The position numbers were made by a program, and so were the translations under genes. Below the pieces are notes generated by a model. That model searched no databases, was not told the DNA's origin, and was given only the letters and a program-made list of their open reading frames with translations. This document shows, in pieces, positions 44,640 to 53,123 of a DNA stretch of 64,000 nt. The DNA is taken from the NCBI RefSeq assembly GCF_900176075.1, contig NZ_FWWV01000002.1, positions 186,001 to 250,000 of the forward strand, given 5' to 3'. This stretch comes from Pasteurella testudinis DSM 23072. GTDB taxonomy: Bacteria; Pseudomonadota; Gammaproteobacteria; Enterobacterales; Pasteurellaceae. Position 1 is the stretch's first letter. Every line of letters starts with the position of its first letter.

Positions 44640-44691
44640 AAGTGCGGTTTTACCGTCGCAACCTTGCAGCTGCAACGGCTTAGTTTAAGGC

Positions 44692-46179
44692 TTAGTTTTT
44701 CTCAAGATCCTGAAAGCGGATTGCCATCTCTTCTGTATCCGCCGCCAAGCCGGACAGTTTGGCAGAAATCACGCGCACCGCATTTTGGTGGAACGGAATA
44801 AATGCGCCGCCCTCGGCAAACAATTGTTGTTGCAGCTCGCGGTAAATCGCTTTGCGTTTAATAAAATCCAGCTCTTGCCGTGCCGCATCGAGGTTTTGAT
44901 CAAACTTGGCGTTGTTCCAATGGCTTTCGTTCCACTTAGCGCCGCCGCGATAAATTTCATTGAACACCTGATCCGCCTGACGCTGGAACCACGACGTGAC
45001 GAAAAACGGCTCAACCATCCAAGTGTCGGTCCAGTAGCCGTCTGCCGGCGTCAGCGCCAGTTTAACATTGATACCGGCGGTTTTGGCTTGCTGTTGGTAC
45101 ACTTCCGCCAAACGCAACGTGCCGTAATCGACATCGGAATAGTGCAGGGTGACATCAATCCCGTTCGGATAACCGGCTTCCGCCAACAGTTTTTTCGCAC
45201 CGTCGATATCCGCCGCACATGCCATCTCCGTCGCATACTGATCACCCGACCACACCGGCGTATCACAACTGACGATATAGCCGTTTTCCCCCATCACCAG
45301 TTTACCGAATGCATCACGATCAGCAAAAATCCGCAGCGCTTGGCGCACTTTCGGATTGTCAAACGGCGCGGTGTCGGTACGCATAATCAAGCCCGCCCAG
45401 CGACCGGTCGGGACATTTTGAATGGTGTAGCGGCTGTTGTCGGCAAACAACGCCTGCTGCTGCGAAGTGACCGACGGCAATAAATCAATCTGCCCTGCCT
45501 GCATGGCGGAAACGCGCGCCTGCTGATCGGGAATGGCGATAATATCCAGATTTTCAATTTTTGCCGGCCCTTCCCAATAGCCGTCAAAACGGGTTAATTG
45601 CGTCGTTCCGAGCGGATCCAGCTGCACCACTTTATACGGTCCGGTGCCGTTGTCGCTTTCACACAATTTGCTCATCTCATTGTTGCAACTGGCTTTATTC
45701 ATGATACGCACGCGGTAATCCATCAACAAAATCGGGAAATCGGCATGGGCGGATTTCAGTTGAATTTGCACTGTCTGCGGGTCAAGTGCGGTCACGGATT
45801 CAACAATTTCCAATACCGCTCTTGCCGGGCTGTCGATGGTCTCCGATTGAATTCGTGTGAGGGAATAAACCACATCATCTGCGCTGAAATCCGCACCGTT
45901 ATGGAATTTCACGCCCTCGCGCAATTTAAATGTCCAGGTTTTGGCATCGGCACTTGCCGTCCATTCGGTTGCCAAATCCGGCACGGCTTGATCCTGCTCG
46001 CCTTGACGCACCAAACGGCTGAACACCGTTTGCGACAGTTGCGAAAATGGCGTCGGCGAAATCGGATCCAGCGATTCGGCACCGCCGTAGCCCAATTCGT
46101 GAGAGATACGCAAAGTTTCCGCTTGCACCGGAGCAGAAAGTGCGGTCAGCGCCAATGCGGCGGCAACAAAAGATTTCAT
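44692..46179 (-). CDS. Peptide-type ABC importer solute-binding protein
   Basis: A 495-residue periplasmic binding protein of family 5 (DppA/OppA). The signal peptide is MKSFVAAALALTALSAPVQA. The mature part has the family signature FKLREGVKFHNGADFSADDVVYSL (about residues 90-113). It feeds the two permeases and fused ATPase that follow. No lipoprotein Cys is present. The ATG at 46179 starts the signal peptide; a TTG two codons upstream is less likely. Substrate is unknown. Confidence 0.9.
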   Translation of the reverse strand: MKSFVAAALALTALSAPVQAETLRISHELGYGGAESLDPISPTPFSQLSQTVFSRLVRQGEQDQAVPDLATEWTASADAKTWTFKLREGVKFHNGADFSADDVVYSLTRIQSETIDSPARAVLEIVESVTALDPQTVQIQLKSAHADFPILLMDYRVRIMNKASCNNEMSKLCESDNGTGPYKVVQLDPLGTTQLTRFDGYWEGPAKIENLDIIAIPDQQARVSAMQAGQIDLLPSVTSQQQALFADNSRYTIQNVPTGRWAGLIMRTDTAPFDNPKVRQALRIFADRDAFGKLVMGENGYIVSCDTPVWSGDQYATEMACAADIDGAKKLLAEAGYPNGIDVTLHYSDVDYGTLRLAEVYQQQAKTAGINVKLALTPADGYWTDTWMVEPFFVTSWFQRQADQVFNEIYRGGAKWNESHWNNAKFDQNLDAARQELDFIKRKAIYRELQQQLFAEGGAFIPFHQNAVRVISAKLSGLAADTEEMAIRFQDLEKN

Positions 46180-46297
46180 AAGCAATAAACCTGTATTCGA
46201 AATGTAAATTTAGGCAAGAAGAATAGCATATAGCATTCTATACGGCTATACCAAAGTGCGGTTTGTCGCCTATCTTGCCATAACTTTTGGCTATATC

Positions 46298-47179
46298 TTA
46301 TTGCCGCAGCTGATTCAGCCGTGCGATATGTTGCGGGGTGATGCCACAACAACCGCCGATAATCTCCGCGCCGGCTTGCCGCCACGTTTCGGCATAAGTG
46401 CGGTATTCGTCTTCCGACAAGTCGCGCAATTCGCTCAAGCCCTCATTGGCTGCGCCTTTGTTGGCTTGCGGCGAAAAGCCGTTGGCATACACGCCGATTT
46501 TGATTGTCAGCGATTGCGCTTCCAGCCACTGTTTTAAGGTCTGAACCGCACTTTGCATCACTTCCGGAATCGAACAGTTGAATAAAATCGCTTCCACTTG
46601 CTTCAGGTTTAATTGCTCTAACGCTTCGGTCAATTTTTCGCCCGAACGCAAAGTCGGCGTATCCAATGCACTATCGTCCAAGGTAAATGAAATCCAAATT
46701 GGCTTCGTTTGGTTTGCCAATAGTTGCAACAATAATGCCGCTTCCGCTGATGAGGACATGGTTTCGCCCAGCCACAGATCGGCATAAGCCTGCTGTTGTT
46801 CGATAAACATCTGCCACACCGCACTTGCCTGCTGTACGTTGAACAGATCCGGACGATAGCTGCCTGCCACCGGCGGCATGCTGGCGGCAACACGGCGGTT
46901 TGGATAAGCTGCGGCGGCTTCATGCGCCAAGCGTGCCGCTAATGCAACCAGCTCTGCCCCCTGTTTCACAAAGCGTTCTTCCCCCAAGTGAAACGGCACA
47001 CAGGCGTAGCTGTTGCTGGTGATAATATCCGCGCCTGCCTCAAGAAAATTGCGGTGCGCCTGTGTCACCCAATGCGGCGCCTCAATCAACGCCAACGCCG
47101 ACCATTCCGGCTGTTTAAACGGCGCACCGATACGCAACAATTCGCGCCCCATGCCACCGTCGAGTAGTGTAAAATTCAT
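46298..47179 (-). CDS. Homocysteine S-methyltransferase family protein
   Basis: A 293-residue betaine-homocysteine/S-methylmethionine methyltransferase-like TIM barrel. It begins LLDGGMGRELL. The zinc ligands are C in FNCSIPEVM and the pair in GGCCGITPQHIARL. It resembles MmuM, which methylates homocysteine to methionine using S-methylmethionine, but no MmuP permease gene is adjacent, so the methyl donor is uncertain. GAGG lies at good spacing before the ATG at 47179. It is separated from the importer operon by about 120 bp. Confidence 0.87.
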   Translation of the reverse strand: MNFTLLDGGMGRELLRIGAPFKQPEWSALALIEAPHWVTQAHRNFLEAGADIITSNSYACVPFHLGEERFVKQGAELVALAARLAHEAAAAYPNRRVAASMPPVAGSYRPDLFNVQQASAVWQMFIEQQQAYADLWLGETMSSSAEAALLLQLLANQTKPIWISFTLDDSALDTPTLRSGEKLTEALEQLNLKQVEAILFNCSIPEVMQSAVQTLKQWLEAQSLTIKIGVYANGFSPQANKGAANEGLSELRDLSEDEYRTYAETWRQAGAEIIGGCCGITPQHIARLNQLRQ

Positions 47180-47328
47180 CTTCTGCCTCACTGTTTCATT
47201 TGCTTTAAAATAGTAGAGGAGCACTCCGCAAATAGCAACCACCCTTGATAATTTCTTTATTGATTTCTGACAACGGTTTGTTATAGTGCATTCGATTTTT
47301 ACACCTGTTTACAACCAAAGAGATCACT

Positions 47329-48210
47329 ATGGCATTTGCTTCCCTATTTACCCTGTTAGATGATATTACCGCCGTACTGGACGATGTGGCGCTGATGACC
47401 AAAGTCGCCGCCAAAAAAACCGCCGGTGTGGTCGGGGACGATTTGGCGTTGAACGCCAATCAGGTTGCCGGCGTGCGTGCCGAGCGCGAGCTGCCGGTGG
47501 TGTGGGCGGTGGCGAAAGGCTCGTTTTGGAACAAAGTGATTTTGGTGCCGCTGGCGCTGCTGATTTCCTCATTTTTTCCGGTGGCGATTCCATATTTGCT
47601 GATGATCGGCGGCGCGTACCTCTGTTTTGAAGGGGTGGAGAAGATTTTTCACAAGCTGCTGCATAAACACGAGGACGATGCGCAAAGTGCGGTCGGCACA
47701 GATCTGTCGCCCGAACAGGAACAAGCCAAAATCAAAGGCGCGATTCGCACCGATTTTATTTTATCCGCCGAAATCGTCACCATTGCGCTGGGCATGGTGA
47801 GCGACTACAACCTGCTGACCCAAACGCTGGTGCTGTCGGCGATTGCGCTCGGCATGACGGTGTTGGTGTACGGTTTGGTGGGCGGCATCGTCAAACTGGA
47901 CGATTTAGGCTTTTGGTTAATGCGCAAGTCAAGTGCGGTCAGCCAAGCCATCGGGCGCGGCATTATTTTTGTGATGCCGCACTTTATGCGCTTGTTGAGC
48001 GTGGTCGGCACCTTGGCGATGTTCTTAGTCGGCGGCGGTATCATCGCCCACAACTTCGGCTTAATTCATCACTGGCTGGAACAAATGCAGTGGCTGGACG
48101 GCTGGGCGTTCAATTTTGCCAGCTTGATTATCGGCGTGGTTTGCGGCGCAATCGTGCTGGCAGTGGTTGCCTCTGTCAGCTCGGTGTTCAAACGCAAAGC
48201 GGCGCATTGA
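47329..48210 (+). CDS. DUF808 (YedI-like) inner-membrane protein
   Basis: A 293-residue integral membrane protein of the YedI/DUF808 family. The N-terminal conserved soluble part ([38 protein letters not shown]) is followed by about six to seven hydrophobic helices from residue 60 onward. The function of this family is not known. An inverted uptake-sequence terminator follows the stop. Confidence 0.88.
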   Translation: MAFASLFTLLDDITAVLDDVALMTKVAAKKTAGVVGDDLALNANQVAGVRAERELPVVWAVAKGSFWNKVILVPLALLISSFFPVAIPYLLMIGGAYLCFEGVEKIFHKLLHKHEDDAQSAVGTDLSPEQEQAKIKGAIRTDFILSAEIVTIALGMVSDYNLLTQTLVLSAIALGMTVLVYGLVGGIVKLDDLGFWLMRKSSAVSQAIGRGIIFVMPHFMRLLSVVGTLAMFLVGGGIIAHNFGLIHHWLEQMQWLDGWAFNFASLIIGVVCGAIVLAVVASVSSVFKRKAAH

Positions 48211-48258
48211 TTCAAGCGGTTCAATCACAATTCGAATCGACTAAATTACGGTTGAACG

Positions 48259-48296
48259 AAAAGTGCGGTACGGAAAAAAAATCCGACCGCACTTTT
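48259..48296. terminator. Bidirectional uptake-sequence terminator
   Basis: AAAAGTGCGGT (48259-48269) and ACCGCACTTTT (48286-48296) pair, extended by CGGA/TCCG near the loop, with A-rich and T-rich sides on both strands. It lies between two convergent genes (the DUF808 gene and the yciI-like gene) and can end both transcripts. Confidence 0.9.
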
Positions 48297-48303
48297 TTGT
48301 CAA

Positions 48304-48591
48304 TCAAACTTGGTAATCGGCGATATTCGCCGCAATTTTTGCCGCACTGAATTCTTGCACCCGATAGTCAGCGGCTTGGTGAATAAAATACGGATCTTGC
48401 GCCAATACCGCGTCCAGTGCCTCACGGCTGGCGGCGTGCGCCAAGATCAGCCCACCGCCGTTGCGCGGTTCGTAAGGTCCGAACAACAGAAAATTCCCCT
48501 GCTCGAATTGCGCCAGTAAATATTCGCGGTGTGCCGCCAAATGGGTTTGCGCTGCCGTCGACGGCGGCACACTGACATGGATTAAATACAT
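48304..48591 (-). CDS. YciI-like protein
   Basis: A 95-residue single-domain protein of the YciI superfamily, a ferredoxin-like fold. The His of HREYLLAQFEQGNFLLFGPYEP and the Asp of LAQDPYFIHQAADYRVQEF correspond to the conserved His-Asp pair. Members include small dehydrochlorinase or isomerase-like enzymes, but most are uncharacterised. It is the last gene of a three-gene operon with a flavodoxin-like oxidoreductase and a double monooxygenase-like protein. Confidence 0.85.
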   Translation of the reverse strand: MYLIHVSVPPSTAAQTHLAAHREYLLAQFEQGNFLLFGPYEPRNGGGLILAHAASREALDAVLAQDPYFIHQAADYRVQEFSAAKIAANIADYQV

Positions 48592-48610
48592 TCTTTTTCC
48601 TTATTTTCGG

Positions 48611-49384
48611 TTATTTTATCAATAGGTTCGGATCAAACTGCAAATTGCCTTTGTTAAGCAAAATCAAATTATCCGGCTCTAACAATTGTTTGCTGACCAC
48701 CAAATCGGCGGTTTGCTGTAAATATTGCTGAAAGTGCGCGGTGTTGCGGTGCGCTTGATACGCGACTTCATCGGCATACACTTCCAAAAAGCGCCATTGG
48801 GTCGGCTGATCTTTGACATTGAAAGCATACATCGCCAACACGCCGTCCTCTTTTGCCATCGCCGTGCGCATTTCCGCCAAAACCGCCGCTTTGAATGCCG
48901 CTACGCCGTCGGCTTTCAGTTCAAGCAGCGCCAAACGCACCTGTGGCGTGGCTTGCGGCTCCAAGATTGCCAGCGCATTCGGTTTTTCGCTGATAAACTG
49001 CACGTCGGCATCGATAAGATCGCGCCCGACAATCATCTCCTTTGCCGCCGCAACATACTGCTGAAAGTGCGGTGCGGCGACATGGGTTTCATACGCCGCC
49101 TGATCACGATAAATTTCAAATACATAGTGTAAATCCGGCTGCTGCTTGTCGCGCAAAGCAAACATCGTCAACGTACCGGCTTCGCTTTTCATCGACGTAC
49201 CCATATTATGCCGTCCGGTTTGATAAAACAGCGCCTGTTTGTCGGGCGCGGTTTGCAGCGCAAATAAACGCACGATCGGCGCAGTCTGCCCGACCGCCTC
49301 GCTCGGCAACGTTTGCGCCGACGGGCTAATCAGCGGATTACTCACCAAAGAAAGCGCCATCAGCCATTTTCTCCATAATGCCAT
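48611..49384 (-). CDS. Exported protein with two antibiotic-biosynthesis-monooxygenase-like domains
   Basis: A 257-residue protein with an N-terminal signal-like segment (MALWRKWLMALSLVSNPLISPSAQT) and two tandem ABM (ferredoxin-like) domains at about 40-140 and 150-250. Each has the same pattern: a methyl/Phe-rich strand (FALRDKQQPDLHYVFEIYRDQAAYETHV; MYAFNVKDQPTQWRFLEVYADEVAYQAHR) and a PHFQQY or AHFQQY helix. ABM proteins act as cofactor-free quinol or reactive-carbonyl oxygenases. The start at 49384 has AGGAAACAGGTG before it and begins the signal. Export is a prediction. Confidence 0.82.
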   Translation of the reverse strand: MALWRKWLMALSLVSNPLISPSAQTLPSEAVGQTAPIVRLFALQTAPDKQALFYQTGRHNMGTSMKSEAGTLTMFALRDKQQPDLHYVFEIYRDQAAYETHVAAPHFQQYVAAAKEMIVGRDLIDADVQFISEKPNALAILEPQATPQVRLALLELKADGVAAFKAAVLAEMRTAMAKEDGVLAMYAFNVKDQPTQWRFLEVYADEVAYQAHRNTAHFQQYLQQTADLVVSKQLLEPDNLILLNKGNLQFDPNLLIK

Positions 49385-49405
49385 CACCTGTTTCCTCTTT
49401 TCCAT

Positions 49406-49969
49406 TTAAGCCGATTGCAAGGCCTTAATCTGTCGAATCAGCGCCTGCGCATGTTGTTTGGCATGCGTTTGCAGCGCCTGCAATGCTTGCTCGCCGCTGA
49501 CACCGGCAATATACATCATGCCGTTGGAATAACACGGCGGCTGCCATTCCATGCCGCACAAAAGTGCGGTTTGCTGCAACGGTGGTAAAAAAGCGTCCAA
49601 CGGAAAATTCATCGCGCCGCCGCTCCGATACTCTTGCGCCGCCGCACCGGTGGTGAACGATAAAATCAATTTTTTGCCCTGTAATTTATTCCCAGTCGAA
49701 CCGTGCGCAAACCCGTATACGAAAACCTCGTCCAGCCATTTTTTCATCAGCGCAGGCAAAGTGTACCAATGCAGCGGAAATTGCCACACGATAATATCCG
49801 CCGCCAGCAACGCCGCTTGCTCGGCGGCAACATCAATCTGAAAATCCGGATAGAGGCGGTCTAAATACCGCACTTTGATTTGCGCCTGTTCCAACTCTTG
49901 CAGAATCGTTTGGTTGGCAACCGATTGCGCTAAATTCGGGTGCCCCGAAATCACCAATACGTTGTTCAT
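49406..49969 (-). CDS. NAD(P)H oxidoreductase, flavodoxin-like fold (KefF/MdaB type)
   Basis: A 187-residue flavoprotein of the NQO/KefF/MdaB group. It starts with VLVISGHPNLAQSVANQ (FMN/FAD phosphate site), has the WQFPLHWYTLPALMKKWLDEVF flavin-binding segment and the LSFTTGAAAQEY loop. These enzymes reduce quinones by two electrons to avoid semiquinone radicals. It is first in an operon with an ABM protein and a YciI-like protein and is divergent from a LysR regulator, a layout that suggests induction by a quinone or electrophile. Confidence 0.88.
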   Translation of the reverse strand: MNNVLVISGHPNLAQSVANQTILQELEQAQIKVRYLDRLYPDFQIDVAAEQAALLAADIIVWQFPLHWYTLPALMKKWLDEVFVYGFAHGSTGNKLQGKKLILSFTTGAAAQEYRSGGAMNFPLDAFLPPLQQTALLCGMEWQPPCYSNGMMYIAGVSGEQALQALQTHAKQHAQALIRQIKALQSA

Positions 49970-50028
49970 AAAATAATCCTCTTATGGTTATGTGTTTCAC
50001 GGCGCAAAGTATAGACGAAGCGAATAAT

Positions 50029-50072
50029 AACTTTTAGACTGTCTACGGTTTAAAGATAGTTAGCCAAAAGTT
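50029..50072. promoter_or_regulatory. Probable LysR operator in the divergent spacer
   Basis: AACTTTT (50029-50035) and AAAAGTT (50066-50072) are outer arms of an imperfect 44-bp inverted repeat with inner arms AGACTGTCT and AGATAGT. It ends 16 bp before the LysR start and lies in the 119-bp spacer facing the oxidoreductase operon, so binding could control both directions. Confidence 0.6.
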
Positions 50073-50088
50073 AATAATCGGAGGCAAC

Positions 50089-50985
50089 ATGAACAGTGCG
50101 ATTTACGGGCAACTTATGGTATTTCAGGCGATTGCCAACGAAGGCAGCGTTTCCGCCGCCGCTCGCAAACTGGGCGTAACCACGCCGTCCGCCAGCAAAG
50201 CATTGAAACTGTTGGAAGCGCACATCGGCTTACCGCTGTTTAACCGCACGACCCGACGGGTGGAATTAACCGAAGCCGGCTCGCTGTTGCTGCAACGCAC
50301 CGGCAATGCGGTGCAATCGCTGCAATATGCGGTGGAAAGCGTGCAGGATCTGGGCGACACGCCGATCGGCAAAGTGCGGATCACCGTGCCGCGTTTTGCT
50401 TTCCAAACCGTTTTACAGCCGTTTTATGCGGAATTTTGCCAACGCTATCCGCATATTCAACTGGAAATCTCGGTTTACGACGGCACGATCGACCTTCTCA
50501 ACGAAGGCTTTGATTTAGGGATTCGTTTCGGCAATACCATTGAAGAGGACATGGTGGCAAGCCGCCTGCTGGCGCCGTTTCAAGAGGGATTGTTCGTCTC
50601 GGCGGACTACGCCGCCCGATACGGCATTCCGCAAACACCGGACGAGCTGCACCGCCACCGCCTGATCGGCTACCGTTTTATCACCGCACGCCGGATTTTA
50701 CCGCTGATTCTGAACGACAACGGCAATGAAGTCACGGTTGAGATGCCGTCGTCACTGATGTGCAACGATATCGAAGTGATGAATAACGCCGTACGCAAAG
50801 GCTTGGGCATCGGGCGGATTTTCACGCCGATTTACCAATGGCAAACGGATAAACACGATTTGATTCCGGTGCTACAAGACTACTGGCGCACTTACCCCGC
50901 CGTTTATCTCTATTTCCCGAAAAACAGCCAAAAAGCCAAACGGATTCGAGTGCTGATTGATTTTTTGCGTGAGAAGTTTGTTTAA
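50089..50985 (+). CDS. LysR-type regulator of the adjacent oxidoreductase operon
   Basis: A 298-residue LysR regulator. The N-terminal helix-turn-helix (MVFQAIANEGSVSAAARKLGVTTPSASKALKLLEAHIG) is followed by the effector domain from about residue 90. It is divergent from the flavodoxin/ABM/YciI operon, which is therefore its likely target. The sequence class is close to quinone- or electrophile-responsive LysR proteins of the PA0477/YhjC type, but the ligand cannot be read. A GGAGG site precedes the ATG. Confidence 0.87.
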   Translation: MNSAIYGQLMVFQAIANEGSVSAAARKLGVTTPSASKALKLLEAHIGLPLFNRTTRRVELTEAGSLLLQRTGNAVQSLQYAVESVQDLGDTPIGKVRITVPRFAFQTVLQPFYAEFCQRYPHIQLEISVYDGTIDLLNEGFDLGIRFGNTIEEDMVASRLLAPFQEGLFVSADYAARYGIPQTPDELHRHRLIGYRFITARRILPLILNDNGNEVTVEMPSSLMCNDIEVMNNAVRKGLGIGRIFTPIYQWQTDKHDLIPVLQDYWRTYPAVYLYFPKNSQKAKRIRVLIDFLREKFV

Positions 50986-51060
50986 TAGAGCATCAACAAG
51001 AAAAATTCTTTTATAATTTATTGCCTTAATGGAAGGCTTAAATCTAAAGAGAGTTTTGCT

Positions 51061-51990
51061 ATGAATACACCGCAACGAAATTCGCAGCTTTTTTCCGATT
51101 ATTTTACCGACTGGGTAGCCACTTATAAAGAGGGAGCGATTCGGTTGGTAACCATGAAAAAATACCAATCAACGCTACACTGGATCAAAATATTGGCACC
51201 CACCTTGCAGATTGGAGAAATCAGCCGTATCAACTATCAAAAACTGCTGAACGATTATGCCCAAACACACGAAAGGCAAACCACACTGGACTTTCATCAT
51301 CAGCTGAAAGGCGCCATTTTAGATGCCGTTGATGACGGTTTGCTGGATAGCGATCCAAGCCGCAAGGCGATTATCAAAGGTAAAGCGCCGAAAGGGAAAA
51401 AAATCAAATTTCTCAACCAATTTGAACTGCAAGCCTTGCTCAACAGCCTGAATCTCGCACCGAAACTAAATTGGGATTGGTTTATTTTGCTGATTGCCAA
51501 AACCGGCATGCGCTTTTCCGAAGCATTGGCGGTTACACCGGCGGATTTTGACTTTGCGCACCAAACTTTGCAGGTGAATAAGACATGGAATTATAAAGAA
51601 AACGGTGGTTTTTCCCCCACCAAAAACCGCTCCTCAGTGCGAAAAATCCAGATTGATTGGCAGACGGTGATTCAATTTTCTCAATTGGTAAAAAACATAC
51701 CGTCGGAACAACCGATTTTTCACTGTCAGACGGCCATTTACAATTCAACCATTAATGGCATCCTCACCCGTTTGTGCAAAAAAGTCCATGTGTCCCCCAT
51801 TACCATACACGGCTTGCGTCACACCCATGCTTCATTATTGCTGTTTGCCGGTGTTTCAATCGCCAGTGTTGCCAGACGCTTGGGACACTCCAGCATGACC
51901 ACCACCCAGCATACCTATATCCATATTATTCAAGAACTTGAAAATCAGGATACCGATATTGTGATGCGCCATTTGGCTGGACTTTGCTAG
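51061..51990 (+). CDS. Tyrosine recombinase linked to the hsdS cassettes
   Basis: A 309-residue tyrosine recombinase: N-terminal core-binding domain (about 10-100, YQSTLHWIKILAPTLQIGEISRINY) and catalytic domain with Arg in KTGMRFSEAL, Lys on the beta hairpin (NKTWNY), HGLRHTHASLL (His-x-x-Arg), LGHSSMTTTQ (His) and the nucleophile Tyr in HTYIHI. Recombinases of this type stand beside type I specificity genes in streptococci, lactobacilli and others and invert hsdS segments. Here it lies 36 bp from two silent hsdS cassettes, with no other phage genes, so hsdS rearrangement is its likely job. Confidence 0.9.
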   Translation: MNTPQRNSQLFSDYFTDWVATYKEGAIRLVTMKKYQSTLHWIKILAPTLQIGEISRINYQKLLNDYAQTHERQTTLDFHHQLKGAILDAVDDGLLDSDPSRKAIIKGKAPKGKKIKFLNQFELQALLNSLNLAPKLNWDWFILLIAKTGMRFSEALAVTPADFDFAHQTLQVNKTWNYKENGGFSPTKNRSSVRKIQIDWQTVIQFSQLVKNIPSEQPIFHCQTAIYNSTINGILTRLCKKVHVSPITIHGLRHTHASLLLFAGVSIASVARRLGHSSMTTTQHTYIHIIQELENQDTDIVMRHLAGLC

Positions 51991-51998
51991 TTAATTCC

Positions 51999-52016
51999 GG
52001 CGGGTATAGGCCCGCC
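51999..52016 (+). terminator. Hairpin after the recombinase gene
   Basis: GGCGGG (51999-52004) and CCCGCC (52011-52016) form a six-base stem followed by CTATTCTAATTATTT. A weak terminator for the recombinase is possible. The motif resembles the hairpin at 1756-1776. Confidence 0.35.
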
Positions 52017-52025
52017 CTATTCTAA

Positions 52026-52559
52026 TTATTTCCCAGTCTTAATATAGAATGACTGACGTTGATGAGAAGCGATAGCCTCGTCCAGCTGTTTGAAAAAGTT
52101 GCCGATGGTGGTTTGTTCGGCAAGATTAGGCACTTTGATTTTAATGTTTGAAACGGTCTTCCAGTCAGCTCTAGGCATTTTTGTACCAGAAGTAACATTA
52201 ACTTCATCTAGAAAAATATTGGATTGAATCACAGCATAGATGAATCTATTAGAATAGCTTTCATAAGATGAAAAAGCCCAAATCTCACCGCTTTTCACAC
52301 CTTCCTTATCCGCAATCCACCACTTGTTAAGATATGGTCGTAATTTCCCGAAAAGAATATCTCCCCTCTTGAATAAGGTATTGGACATTGTTCTTATAGA
52401 AGTATCACCAATAATCCTACCAGTATTGCTTTCAAGATTTTCTAATTCAATATCTATTGAATAATTTCTTTGTTCTACACTTTCATGTCTAAGAAGAACC
52501 AAATCTTTAAACTTTCGCTGTTCCCAAGCGTGTGTGAAATGGTTCTGAAAATCTATCAT
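52026..52559 (-). pseudogene. Silent half-hsdS cassette A
   Basis: A 177-residue open frame with one target-recognition domain between the two conserved segments of HsdS: HAWEQRK at its start and AEQTTIGNFFKQLDEAIASHQR at its end. It ends shortly after, with no second domain, so it cannot be a full specificity subunit and has no obvious promoter. It is head-to-head with cassette B; the 5' repeats of both lie only 31 bp apart. It is in the same orientation as the expressed hsdS. Its recognition domain differs from the other three, so it is a stored alternative specificity. Confidence 0.85.
52053..52124 (-). repeat. hsdS 3' repeat, copy A
   Basis: Codes for IGNFFKQLDEAIASHQR. The 48-bp core at 52061-52108 is shared with copies at 52994-53041 (inverted), 54813-54860 and 55428-55475, with at most one or two mismatches. 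Downstream boundary of a target-recognition module. Confidence 0.9.
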
Positions 52560-52592
52560 TAAAAATACACACGCTTGGGAACAGCGAAAGTT
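52510..52592. repeat. Inverted 5' hsdS repeats of silent cassettes
   Basis: A 26-bp perfect inverted repeat (52510-52535 and 52567-52592) separated by 31 bp. Each arm contains the 20-bp core ACGCTTGGGAACAGCGAAAG, encoding AWEQRK. The core is identical at 55303-55322 and 55867-55886 in the expressed hsdS. It marks the upstream boundary of every recognition domain and is a candidate recombinase site. Confidence 0.92.
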
Positions 52593-52982
52593 AGGGGATG
52601 TGGTTGATATAATTATGGGTCAATCACCTGACTCTAAAAATTACACTGATAATCCTAATGACCATATTCTTGTTCAAGGAAATGCTGATATAAAAAATGG
52701 TAGAGTTTCCCCTAGAGTTTGGACTACACAAATTACAAAACAAGCTAAAAAAAATGACTTGATTTTAAGTGTTAGAGCACCTGTCGGAGATATTGCAAAA
52801 TCTGATTTTGATGTCGTTTTAGGACGTGGAGTTGCTGCAATTAGAGGGAGTGAATTTATTTTTCAAACATTAAATAAATTAAACAATGATGGGTACTGGA
52901 ACAGGTTAAGTTCAGGATCTACTTTTGACTCAGTAACTTCCAATCAAGTAAGAAATGCGGAAATTCTATTTCCAAACCTCGC

Positions 52983-53050
52983 TGAACAAACCGCCATCGG
53001 CAACTTTTTCAAGCAGCTGGACGAGGCTATCGCTTCTCATCAACGTCAGT
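52983..53050 (+). repeat. hsdS 3' repeat, copy B (inverted)
   Basis: The 48-bp core (52994-53041) is the reverse complement of copies A and D apart from one base. It lies at the end of cassette B, 20 bp from the hsdM terminator. Confidence 0.9.
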
Positions 53051-53069
53051 CTCCATCGCTCTTAGCCAT

Positions 53070-53106
53070 TAAAAAGGCCATTGCCGCAACCGCACCGGCA
53101 ATGGCT
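53070..53106 (-). terminator. Intrinsic terminator of hsdM
   Basis: GCCATTGCC (53077-53085) pairs with GGCAATGGC (53097-53105), and on the minus strand the stem is followed by CTTTTT. It lies 20-50 bp past the hsdM stop and ends the hsd operon. Cassette B abuts it, so the silent cassettes sit beyond the operon end. Confidence 0.88.
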
Positions 53107-53123
53107 TTCAAAGCATTTTCAAA

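Noticed and set aside
51061-51990. Recombinase as a prophage or genomic-island integrase
   Set aside because: No tRNA, attachment repeats or phage genes lie nearby; the closest repeated sequences are the hsdS module boundaries.
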